From Syntrophomonadaceae bacterium (GTDB lineage Bacteria; Bacillota; Syntrophomonadia; Syntrophomonadales; Syntrophomonadaceae): 6,103 nucleotides of DNA. The position numbers and the translations under genes are program-made. The stretch lies in NCBI GenBank assembly GCA_030526885.1, contig JAUNBV010000113.1, positions 1 through 6,103 of the forward strand, read 5' to 3'. Every line of letters begins with the position of its first letter. Positions within the stretch are counted from its first letter, which is position 1. This document shows positions 1 to 5,648 of this stretch, piece by piece. The notes beneath the pieces are model-generated. The model was given only the letters and a program-made list of their open reading frames with translations, made no database searches and was not told the DNA's origin.

Positions 1-346
1 CTACCACGTGGATATTGATATGTGACACCTTCAAGCCGATCATGCTTTCGATAGCGAGCTTTACTTCCTTTTGCACACTTTCCGCTAACTGCGGGATGGC
101 ATAGCCGAATTCCACTACCAGGTAAATATCCAGGCTGGTCGAATCCTCACCGACCTCCACTTTAATTCCCTTGCCGTAATTCTTTTTACCCAGCCTCTCT
201 ACCAGATCAGTACCCCAACCGCCGCCGCTCATGGCCGCCACGCCTTCGACATCCGCCACCGCCATCCCGGCTACCGTGGATACCACTTCGTCCGCAATGC
301 GGACAATACCAAATTCGTTTGTCATCTCGGATTTACTTCCTTCCAT
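1..346 (-). CDS. Asp23/Gls24 family envelope stress response protein (3' end cut by window edge)
   Basis: The frame opens with ATG at 346-344 and runs off the left edge after 115 codons, so only the last few residues are probably missing (family members are often about 110-140 aa). The protein begins MEGSKSEMTNEFGIVRIADE and shows the family pattern: a G-x-V-x-I-A-x-E-V-V start, an A-x-x-V-E-G-V core near residues 31-36, a strand pair around IKVEVGEDSTSLDIYLVVEFG, and a C-terminal helix then a K-V-x-x-I-N-I-H-V strand. There is no signal peptide or membrane segment, so it should be cytoplasmic or attached through a partner. The start is fixed by a near-perfect ribosome binding site 7 nt upstream. 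Asp23 proteins are linked to cell-envelope homeostasis in Gram-positive bacteria; in many Clostridia the gene lies before nusB, which may follow here outside the window. It has its own promoter and appears separate from the pho operon. The exact cellular role cannot be told from sequence. Confidence 0.9.
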   Translation of the reverse strand, partial: MEGSKSEMTNEFGIVRIADEVVSTVAGMAVADVEGVAAMSGGGWGTDLVERLGKKNYGKGIKVEVGEDSTSLDIYLVVEFGYAIPQLAESVQKEVKLAIESMIGLKVSHINIHVV

Positions 347-353
347 TGTTGAA

Positions 354-362
354 ATCACCTCC
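354..362 (-). promoter_or_regulatory. Strong ribosome binding site of the Asp23-family gene
   Basis: The minus strand reads GGAGGTGAT, nine bases complementary to the 3' end of 16S rRNA, with 7 nt before the ATG. It is the longest Shine-Dalgarno match in the window, which suggests efficient translation and confirms the start at 346. Confidence 0.85.
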
Positions 363-404
363 GTTTTATTTTACGGTTTTATTGGCTTTCATATTACAGT
401 ATAT

Positions 405-434
405 ATTATACAAGCTTTCGCCGGCATAAAGCAA
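405..434 (-). promoter_or_regulatory. Probable sigma-A promoter for the Asp23-family gene
   Basis: On the minus strand a perfect TATAAT -10 box lies at 405-410, preceded by an 18-nt spacer and a TTGCTT -35 box at 429-434 (half match to TTGACA). Transcription would start near 398, leaving a leader of about 50 nt. The surrounding 347-478 gap is AT-rich compared with the coding DNA. A TATAAT by chance in AT-rich DNA is possible, but its position ahead of a gene with a strong ribosome binding site supports it. Confidence 0.65.
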
Positions 435-478
435 TAGGGTAAACGACGAGAAGCGGCAACCTTCCAGCAAACATTTAT

Positions 479-1792
479 TTAAGCCTTGAAAATGATTTCA
501 AAGCGGCTGCCCCGTCCCTGCTCGCTGGTGACCTGAAGGGTGGCCTGATGGAAGCGGGCCACGTGCTTCACGATGGCCAGACCCAAACCGGTGCCGGTAT
601 CGTCAATATCGCGGTAATGGCTCTTGTCCCCCCGGTAAAAGCGTTCAAACACGCGCTCCTGCTCGGCGGCGGGAATGCCGATGCCGCTATCCTCGACGAT
701 CAGGCGCACCCGGTCGTCTTCCATGGGGTTGACGGTAATCAGCACAAAGCCGCCGGGACGGTTATATTTCACCGCGTTGTCGCACAGGTTGAACACCATC
801 TCCCGCAGGAACGGTTCCAACCCCATCACTACGCCGCCCTGCCCCGCTACGCTGATGGTGATGTCCCGCAGCTCAGCCGTATCGCGCAGGCGTTCCGCCA
901 CCGCGCGGGCCAGATCCAGAAGATCTACCGGCAGGAATTCCTCCTCCCCGCGGCCCTCGTCCAGCCGGGATATCTTGATGATATCATTGATCACTTCCAG
1001 CAGGTGATGCGCTTCGTCGAGTATCTTGCCGGCAAACACCGGTACGTCCTGGGGCTCGGCCATATCCATGGTCAGCATCTCGGCATACCCGGAAATAGAG
1101 GTGAGCGGGGTCTTGAGTTCATGGGACACATTGGCGCTGAATTCCTGCCTGAGCTTTTCGGCGGCATGTTTTTCCGTCACATCCAGCGTCAGCAACGCGC
1201 AACCCACAATATATTCCCCGAAACGTACCGGGCTGGCCAGTAGCTGATAATTCCGTTCGCTCACGGTTATCACCCGGTCACGGTGCGTGCCGCCGAGCGC
1301 TGAGCGCACTATCTCCAGCAACGGGGCGCTATCGTTCAGGGCGGACAGGTTCATGCCGCTGTAATCGCCCGGTTTGGCCCTAAGCTGCCGCAAGGCGCTG
1401 GGATTGGCGGACAGTATGGTCATATCGCCGTCCATCAGGATCAAGCCTTCAGTCATATTTTCGGTGATGACTTTGAATTCGTCCTGCCGCTTGGCCAACA
1501 GCTCCGTGTTGTAGCGCATTATCTCATTTTGCTGATGCAGTTTGAACAGCAACGGAGCGATTTCTTCAAAAGCGACATTTTTCAAAGGCGTTTCCGGCTC
1601 GATATCGTTGAGGGGCTCCACCAGGCGGTCGGTGAGCCGCAGGGACAGCAACACGGTGAGCAACATAATGATGATCACAAAAGGTATCCCCAGTATGGCG
1701 ATTACATGTTCGGCCGCCATAGCGCCGGCCACGGCCAGCAGCGCCGTGCCCAGCGCCAATATTCCCATATACCAAAATATCTTTCGTTTCAC
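479..1792 (-). CDS. phoR: PhoR-type phosphate sensor histidine kinase with a minimal membrane anchor
   Basis: Two hydrophobic helices (about residues 7-27 and 30-51) are separated by only a few residues, so there is practically no extracytoplasmic sensor domain. A cytoplasmic linker (about 52-104) leads to a PAS-like domain (about 105-205), then the HisKA domain with the H-box FSANVSHELKTPLTSI, whose phosphorylated histidine is His224. The ATPase domain follows, with N-box Asn335/Asn339, G1 box DSGIG at 368-372, F box RVFERFYRG and G2 box GTGLGL at 400-405. All catalytic motifs are intact. In the family this enzyme autophosphorylates and transfers phosphate to PhoP when phosphate is scarce. 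The start is GTG, 2 nt after the phoP stop, supported by a GGGAGA site; the next ATG (residue 9) would cut into the first helix. The length (437 aa) is shorter than Bacillus PhoR, which has a large external domain. Assignment as PhoR rather than another kinase rests on the operon. Confidence 0.93.
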   Translation of the reverse strand: MKRKIFWYMGILALGTALLAVAGAMAAEHVIAILGIPFVIIIMLLTVLLSLRLTDRLVEPLNDIEPETPLKNVAFEEIAPLLFKLHQQNEIMRYNTELLAKRQDEFKVITENMTEGLILMDGDMTILSANPSALRQLRAKPGDYSGMNLSALNDSAPLLEIVRSALGGTHRDRVITVSERNYQLLASPVRFGEYIVGCALLTLDVTEKHAAEKLRQEFSANVSHELKTPLTSISGYAEMLTMDMAEPQDVPVFAGKILDEAHHLLEVINDIIKISRLDEGRGEEEFLPVDLLDLARAVAERLRDTAELRDITISVAGQGGVVMGLEPFLREMVFNLCDNAVKYNRPGGFVLITVNPMEDDRVRLIVEDSGIGIPAAEQERVFERFYRGDKSHYRDIDDTGTGLGLAIVKHVARFHQATLQVTSEQGRGSRFEIIFKA

Positions 1793-1794
1793 CG

Positions 1795-2469
1795 CTATTC
1801 TCCCATCCTGTAGCCGACGCCGCGCACGGTCACGATCTGCGCACCGACTTCGCCCAGCTTCTGGCGCAGGGTCTTGATGTGCATATCCACCGTGCGGCTC
1901 TCTCCCTCATAATCGAATCCCCACACCGTGGCGATGATCTTCTCGCGGGACAGTACCCGGCCGGGATGCTCCATCAGATATTCCAGCAGCGCGAATTCCT
2001 TAAAGGTCAACGCCACCAACTCGTCCTGCGCCCAAACCTGATGGCGCGCCCGGTCTAAAACCACGGCCCCCACCCGCAAGGGAGCCTCCTCAAGCTGGCC
2101 AGCGCTACGGCGCAGCAGCGCCTTGACCCGCGCCAGCAGTTCCATCACCCCAAAGGGCTTGGATATGTAATCGTCCGCACCGCTGTCCAAACCCAGCACC
2201 CGGTCATATTCCGCCGATTTGGCCGTCAGCATGATCACCGGGATTTGTGCCGTCTCTTTACGGCTGCGCAGCTTCGATAATACGCTTAAACCGTCCTCGC
2301 CCGGCAGCATGATGTCCAGCACCACCAATGCCGGGCGCTCAATCTCCACCGCGGCATAAAACTCAGGCGCCTTTTCAAATCCCCGCGCCTCATAATCGCT
2401 GCTCTTGAGCGCATATACTACCAGCTCCCGGATATTTTGGTCGTCTTCTACGCAATAGATCGTCGTCAC
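1795..2469 (-). CDS. phoP: PhoP/PhoB-type phosphate response regulator (OmpR family)
   Basis: The 224-aa protein has a receiver domain (about 1-120) with the acidic pair Asp9/Asp10, the phosphoacceptor Asp52 in VLDIMLPGEDG, Thr82 in MLTAK and Lys104 in SKPFG. A winged-helix DNA-binding domain follows (about 130-222), with the OmpR-family recognition-helix region SRTVDMHIKTLRQKLG and the C-terminal hairpin TVRGVGYRMGE. All phosphotransfer residues are present. It is expected to receive phosphate from the adjacent PhoR and to activate phosphate-starvation genes, probably including this operon, but the operon's promoter lies outside the window. The start is GTG, chosen because a GGAGGT site lies 5 nt upstream and the receiver's first strand (TIYCVEDD) begins immediately. 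It starts 13 nt after the phoU stop. The name phoP follows Gram-positive usage; the protein is equivalent to PhoB of proteobacteria. Confidence 0.95.
   Translation of the reverse strand: MTTIYCVEDDQNIRELVVYALKSSDYEARGFEKAPEFYAAVEIERPALVVLDIMLPGEDGLSVLSKLRSRKETAQIPVIMLTAKSAEYDRVLGLDSGADDYISKPFGVMELLARVKALLRRSAGQLEEAPLRVGAVVLDRARHQVWAQDELVALTFKEFALLEYLMEHPGRVLSREKIIATVWGFDYEGESRTVDMHIKTLRQKLGEVGAQIVTVRGVGYRMGE
1799..1804 (-). promoter_or_regulatory. Ribosome binding site deciding the GTG start of phoR
   Basis: GGGAGA on the minus strand lies 6 nt before the GTG at 1792 and sits inside the last codons of phoP. This supports the GTG start and implies that phoR translation is coupled to that of phoP. 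Confidence 0.7.
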
Positions 2470-2474
2470 GTTAT

Positions 2475-2480
2475 ACCTCC
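2475..2480 (-). promoter_or_regulatory. Ribosome binding site deciding the GTG start of phoP
   Basis: GGAGGT on the minus strand lies 5 nt before the GTG at 2469, within the 13-nt gap after phoU. The gap is too short for a separate promoter, so phoP is read from the pst-phoU transcript unless a promoter lies inside phoU. Confidence 0.75.
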
Positions 2481-2482
2481 GA

Positions 2483-3136
2483 TTATTTAATCAGCGGCTT
2501 CTCCCCGGTGAGGGAAAAAATCGCCCAAGCCGCGATGTTGGCGGCATGATCGGCTATTTTTTCGAGATATTTGGCCACCATGATCCAATTGATGGCTTGC
2601 TCGCTGTGAGCCGCACTTTCCCGGATCAAGGTAATCAACTCCAGCTTGACGGCGCTGAAAAGGTCATCCACCACATCGTCGTAATCTATCACATGCTGAG
2701 CCAGCGCCATATCCTTTTGCACGAAGGCGTCAACGCTGTCATTGACCATCCTGATGGTAGCCTCCGCCATCCGCTCCACTCTATGCATGCGGCCGATGCC
2801 GGGCTCTTGGGCGAGTATCATGCCCAATTCCGCGATATTGGAGGCTTGATCGCCGATGCGCTCCATATCGGTGATCATTTTCAGTGCGGTGGAAATCAGG
2901 CGCAGGTCGCGGGCTACCGGCTGTTGTTGCAGCAGCAGCTTTAAGCAAAAGCTTTCTATTTCGCGCTCTTTGGCGCTGATCTGTTCGGCGATCTCGATGG
3001 TTTCACGCGCTTTCTCCGCATCCAGGTATATCAAAGCCTGTACCGCTCCGGCGATAGCGGTTTCGATGAGGTCCCCCATCGCTACCAGCTCGGCATTCAT
3101 CAGTTCCAACTGCTTGTCGAAATGTCCTCGTACCAT
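2483..3136 (-). CDS. phoU: PhoU, phosphate signalling protein linking Pst transporter and PhoR
   Basis: The 217-aa, all-helical protein has the normal PhoU length and its two-repeat structure. The repeats carry the family's metal-binding (E/D)xxxD motifs: DMERIGDQASNIAE at residues 90-103 and EKIADHAANIAAW at 192-204. In the second, the Glu usual in NIAEW is Ala203, while Glu192, Asp196 and Asn200 are kept. PhoU is a peripheral inner-face protein that signals transporter state to PhoR and restrains the kinase and the transporter when phosphate is plentiful. The N-terminus (MVRGHFDKQLELMNAEL) matches the family start. The ATG overlaps the pstB stop (TAATG), and a GGAGGT site lies 7 nt upstream at 3144-3149 within the end of pstB, so translation is coupled to that of pstB. 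Confidence 0.96.
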   Translation of the reverse strand: MVRGHFDKQLELMNAELVAMGDLIETAIAGAVQALIYLDAEKARETIEIAEQISAKEREIESFCLKLLLQQQPVARDLRLISTALKMITDMERIGDQASNIAELGMILAQEPGIGRMHRVERMAEATIRMVNDSVDAFVQKDMALAQHVIDYDDVVDDLFSAVKLELITLIRESAAHSEQAINWIMVAKYLEKIADHAANIAAWAIFSLTGEKPLIK

Positions 3137-3888
3137 TATCCAAACCTCCCCGTTATATAATCCTCGGTACGCTTATCGCGCGGTACGGAAAACAGTTTAT
3201 CGGTATCGGCATACTCCACCACCTCGCCCAGCAGGAAAAAAGCGGTCCGGTCGGAAACGCGCACGGCCTGCTGCATATTATGGGTGACTATAACAATAGT
3301 ATACGTGTTGCGCAATTCCAGGACAAGGTCTTCAATTTTGGCGGTAGATATAGGATCCAGGGCGGAGGTAGGTTCATCCATCAGCAGAACCTCCGGCTCC
3401 ACCGCCAGCGCGCGCGCAATACAGATGCGCTGCTGCTGGCCCCCGGATAGGCTGAGCGCATTTTTTTTCAGCCGGTCTTTCACTTCATCCCAGATGGCGG
3501 CGGCCTGCAGCGAACCGACCACTATTTCATCCAGTTCGGTGCGGTTGCGTATTCCGTGGGTTTTGGGCCCGTAGGCGATATTATCGTAAATGCTCATGGG
3601 GAAGGGATTGGGCTTCTGAAATACCATCCCCACCCGCTTGCGCAGTTGGTTTACGTCCATCTCGCCATAGATGTTTTCATCATCCAGCCGCACCTCGCCT
3701 TGGATACGGCAACCCGGTATCAAGTCGTTCATCCGGTTCAAACTCTTCAGCAACGTGGACTTGCCGCAGCCGGAAGGTCCGATAAAAGCGGTAATACGGT
3801 TTTCCGGCACCACCATGTTGACATTTTTTAAAGCCTGAAACTTGTCGTAATACAGATTAACATTTTTTATCTCGATCTTGTTCATCAT
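3136..3888 (-). CDS. pstB: PstB, ATP-binding subunit of the phosphate ABC transporter
   Basis: The 250-aa ABC ATPase is full length and intact: Walker A GPSGCGKST (residues 37-45), Q-loop Gln91 in VFQKPNPFPMSIYDN, signature LSGGQQQR (147-154), Walker B VLLMDEP with catalytic Glu172, D-loop SALDP and H-loop His203 in VTHNMQQA. The segment QKPNPFPMSIYDNIAYGP is highly characteristic of PstB, as is the PTSALDPIST run. It hydrolyses ATP on the cytoplasmic face to power phosphate import through PstC-PstA. Two adjacent ATG codons (3888 and 3885) are possible starts: an AAAGGA site at 3894-3899 is 5 nt from the first and 8 nt from the second. The first overlaps the pstA stop as ATGA. The two choices differ by one residue. 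Confidence 0.98.
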   Translation of the reverse strand: MMNKIEIKNVNLYYDKFQALKNVNMVVPENRITAFIGPSGCGKSTLLKSLNRMNDLIPGCRIQGEVRLDDENIYGEMDVNQLRKRVGMVFQKPNPFPMSIYDNIAYGPKTHGIRNRTELDEIVVGSLQAAAIWDEVKDRLKKNALSLSGGQQQRICIARALAVEPEVLLMDEPTSALDPISTAKIEDLVLELRNTYTIVIVTHNMQQAVRVSDRTAFFLLGEVVEYADTDKLFSVPRDKRTEDYITGRFG

Positions 3889-4778
3889 TCATTTCCTTTC
3901 GTAAGTTTGCCGGCCACCCGCCCGGACAGCAGATTGAGCAGCAGTACCAGCCCCAGCAGCACCACAGCGGTGGCATAAGCCTGATCGGTGTACAGACCCT
4001 CGCTGGATAGCAGATACATATGCAGGGACAGGGTGCGGCCAGAGGACAGCAGGTCGCGGCATATTACCGCTACGGACCCCGCGGTATAGATCAGCGCCGC
4101 CGTTTCGCCTACGATACGCCCGATAGCTAAGATAATACCGGCCAGGATGCCGGGGATGGCGGAGGGCAGCACGATGCGGCTCACCGTGCGGAATTTTCCC
4201 GCGCCCAGCCCGAAACTGGCCTCGCGATAGCTATCCGGGGTGGCTTTGAGAGCTTCCTCGGTGCTGCGCATGATGAGCGGCAAGACCATGATGGCCAGCG
4301 TAGCCGCCCCCGCCAGCAGGGAGTAGCCCCATTGCCAATAGGTGACGAAAAACAGCATCCCGAACAGGCCGTAGATAATGGAGGGGATGCCGGACAGGGT
4401 TTCCGCCGTCAAGCGGATCAAGGCCACTTTTTTGCTGTTGCGGTCGGCGTACTCGGTCAGATAAATGGAGGCTCCCACTCCCGGCGGGATGGACAGGAGC
4501 AGGGCCAGCCCCGTCATCATGAGGGTATTGATCAGCGCCGGCAGCAGGGAAACATTTTCCGAGGTGTATTCCAGGGCAAACAATGAGACGGTCAAATGGG
4601 GAACGCCTTTTACTAAAATATAAGCGATGAGTAAAAGCAGTGCCAGCAGGGTGATTCCCGCACAGAGATATACCACCATCCGCAGCAGCAATGAGATATC
4701 CGGCCGCCGGCGGCCCTGGGACGAGCGCCGGCCCCGCCCGGAAGCGGCTCCGTTCATAAAGCTAGTTTTGGCGTTCAT
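3885..4778 (-). CDS. pstA: PstA, phosphate ABC transporter permease subunit
   Basis: The 297-aa membrane protein has a basic cytoplasmic N-terminal tail (Arg-rich around residues 15-26) and about six hydrophobic helices (roughly 34-56, 80-105, 133-150, 152-170, 206-226, 268-288). It shows the PstA motifs SGIPSIIYGLFG (129-140) and the cytoplasmic EAA loop EALKATPDSYREASFGLGAG (175-194), which docks on PstB, followed by GRIVGETAALIYTAG. With PstC it forms the phosphate channel. The start is placed at ATG 4778, which overlaps the pstC stop (ATGA) and follows an AAGGGGGGAG site at 4784-4793 by 5 nt. An in-frame ATG further upstream at 4814 lies inside pstC and would add 12 residues outside the family pattern, so it was not chosen. 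Confidence 0.95.
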   Translation of the reverse strand: MNAKTSFMNGAASGRGRRSSQGRRRPDISLLLRMVVYLCAGITLLALLLLIAYILVKGVPHLTVSLFALEYTSENVSLLPALINTLMMTGLALLLSIPPGVGASIYLTEYADRNSKKVALIRLTAETLSGIPSIIYGLFGMLFFVTYWQWGYSLLAGAATLAIMVLPLIMRSTEEALKATPDSYREASFGLGAGKFRTVSRIVLPSAIPGILAGIILAIGRIVGETAALIYTAGSVAVICRDLLSSGRTLSLHMYLLSSEGLYTDQAYATAVVLLGLVLLLNLLSGRVAGKLTKGNE

Positions 4779-5638
4779 GCCCGCTCCCCCCTTCGGTTTA
4801 GTATGGAAAAGCACAGGTTGATGAGCAGGATAAACACAAACAGCACCACGCCGGTGGCGATGAGGGCCTCACGGTGCAGGTCGGCGGCGTAACCCATCTC
4901 GGTGACAATATTGGCGGTCAGGGTGCGCACCCCGTAGAGAATGCCGTCCGGCATGCGCGCCTGATTGCCGGCCACCATGATCACCGCCATGGTCTCGCCG
5001 ATGGCCCGTCCTACCCCCAACACTACTGCGGCCATAATCCCGGAGCGGGCAGCTGGCAGCTGGGCAAAAAATACCGCCCGCTCATGGCTGGCGCCCAGCG
5101 CCAGCGCGCCCTCGTAATAGCTCTCCGGCACCGCGCGGATGGCAGCCTCGCTGATACCAATAACCGTGGGCAATATCATCATCCCCAGCAGAATCGATGC
5201 CGCGAGCATACTGTTGCCGGTCCCGCCCAAGAGCTCGCGCAACAGCGGCACGATCACCATCAGTCCAAAGAAGCCGTATATAACGGAGGGTATGCCCGCC
5301 AGCAGGTCCACCGCCGGTTTCAGCCTTCGATATAGTCGCGGGGGGCAAAAGCGGGCCAGATATACGGCGGTGAGAATACCTATCGGCACTCCAATGATGA
5401 CCGCTCCGGCGGTCACATAGATGCTGCCCAAGATCATGGGCAGAATGCCATAGGACGCAGGCACATCCTGCGGCGACCAGTTACGGCCCAGCAGGAAGTC
5501 AAACCAGCCTATTTCCGCCATCGCCGGCACGCCGTTGGCAAACAGGAACACGCATATCAGCAAAACCGCTGCGGTGGAGCTTAAGGCCGCCAGCAGGAAT
5601 AGAATCTCAAATGCCTTTTCTTTAATCGCGCTTTTCAT
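4775..5638 (-). CDS. pstC: PstC, phosphate ABC transporter permease subunit
   Basis: The 287-aa membrane protein has about six hydrophobic helices (roughly 12-34, 66-96, 113-135, 143-163, 200-222, 258-280). It carries the PstC pattern: a periplasmic segment WFDFLLGRNWSPQ (45-57) with YGILPMILGS, then AGIPSVIYGFFG (114-125), the EAA loop EAAIRAVPESYYEGALALGAS (164-184) and GRAIGETMAVIMVAGN (210-225), whose Arg and Glu are conserved in PstC proteins. It pairs with PstA, its paralogue, to form the phosphate channel. The start is ATG 5638: GAGG at 5645-5648 sits 6 nt upstream. A GTG at 5650 in the same frame would add 4 residues but has no ribosome binding site. It starts 8 nt after the pstS stop. 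Confidence 0.96.
   Translation of the reverse strand: MKSAIKEKAFEILFLLAALSSTAAVLLICVFLFANGVPAMAEIGWFDFLLGRNWSPQDVPASYGILPMILGSIYVTAGAVIIGVPIGILTAVYLARFCPPRLYRRLKPAVDLLAGIPSVIYGFFGLMVIVPLLRELLGGTGNSMLAASILLGMMILPTVIGISEAAIRAVPESYYEGALALGASHERAVFFAQLPAARSGIMAAVVLGVGRAIGETMAVIMVAGNQARMPDGILYGVRTLTANIVTEMGYAADLHREALIATGVVLFVFILLINLCFSILNRRGERA
4784..4793 (-). promoter_or_regulatory. Ribosome binding site deciding the start of pstA
   Basis: The minus strand reads AAGGGGGGAG, ending 5 nt before ATG 4778, inside the last codons of pstC. It favours this start over the ATG at 4814 and implies coupled translation of the two permease subunits. Confidence 0.65.
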
Positions 5639-5644
5639 TATTAT

Positions 5645-5648
5645 CCTC
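5645..5648 (-). promoter_or_regulatory. Ribosome binding site of pstC nested in the pstS stop
   Basis: GAGG on the minus strand shares two bases with the pstS TGA stop and lies 6 nt before ATG 5638. It decides between this start and the GTG at 5650, and suggests that ribosomes finishing pstS restart on pstC. Confidence 0.65.

Noticed and set aside
231..437. 68-codon plus-strand frame overlapping the start and promoter of the Asp23-family gene
   Set aside because: It is antisense to a clear gene and its promoter, and the Ser/Thr/Ala-rich N-terminal half mirrors the opposite strand.
363..440. Possible Pho box near the Asp23-gene promoter
   Set aside because: Matches to TT(A/C/T)A(C/T)A-type or CTGTCAT-type repeats are single or wrongly spaced, so no direct-repeat pattern can be supported.
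548..1243. Long plus-strand open frame (231 codons) opposite phoR
   Set aside because: It lies wholly antisense to an intact kinase with all its motifs, has no recognisable domain, and its His/Gln-rich composition is typical of shadow frames in GC-rich DNA.
4719..4766. Arg-rich N-terminal tail of PstA as an unusual feature
   Set aside because: Basic cytoplasmic tails before the first helix also occur in other PstA proteins and fit the positive-inside rule.
4874..5335. 153-codon plus-strand frame opposite pstC
   Set aside because: It is antisense to an intact permease, very rich in His, Gln and Gly, and has no supporting ribosome site or family.
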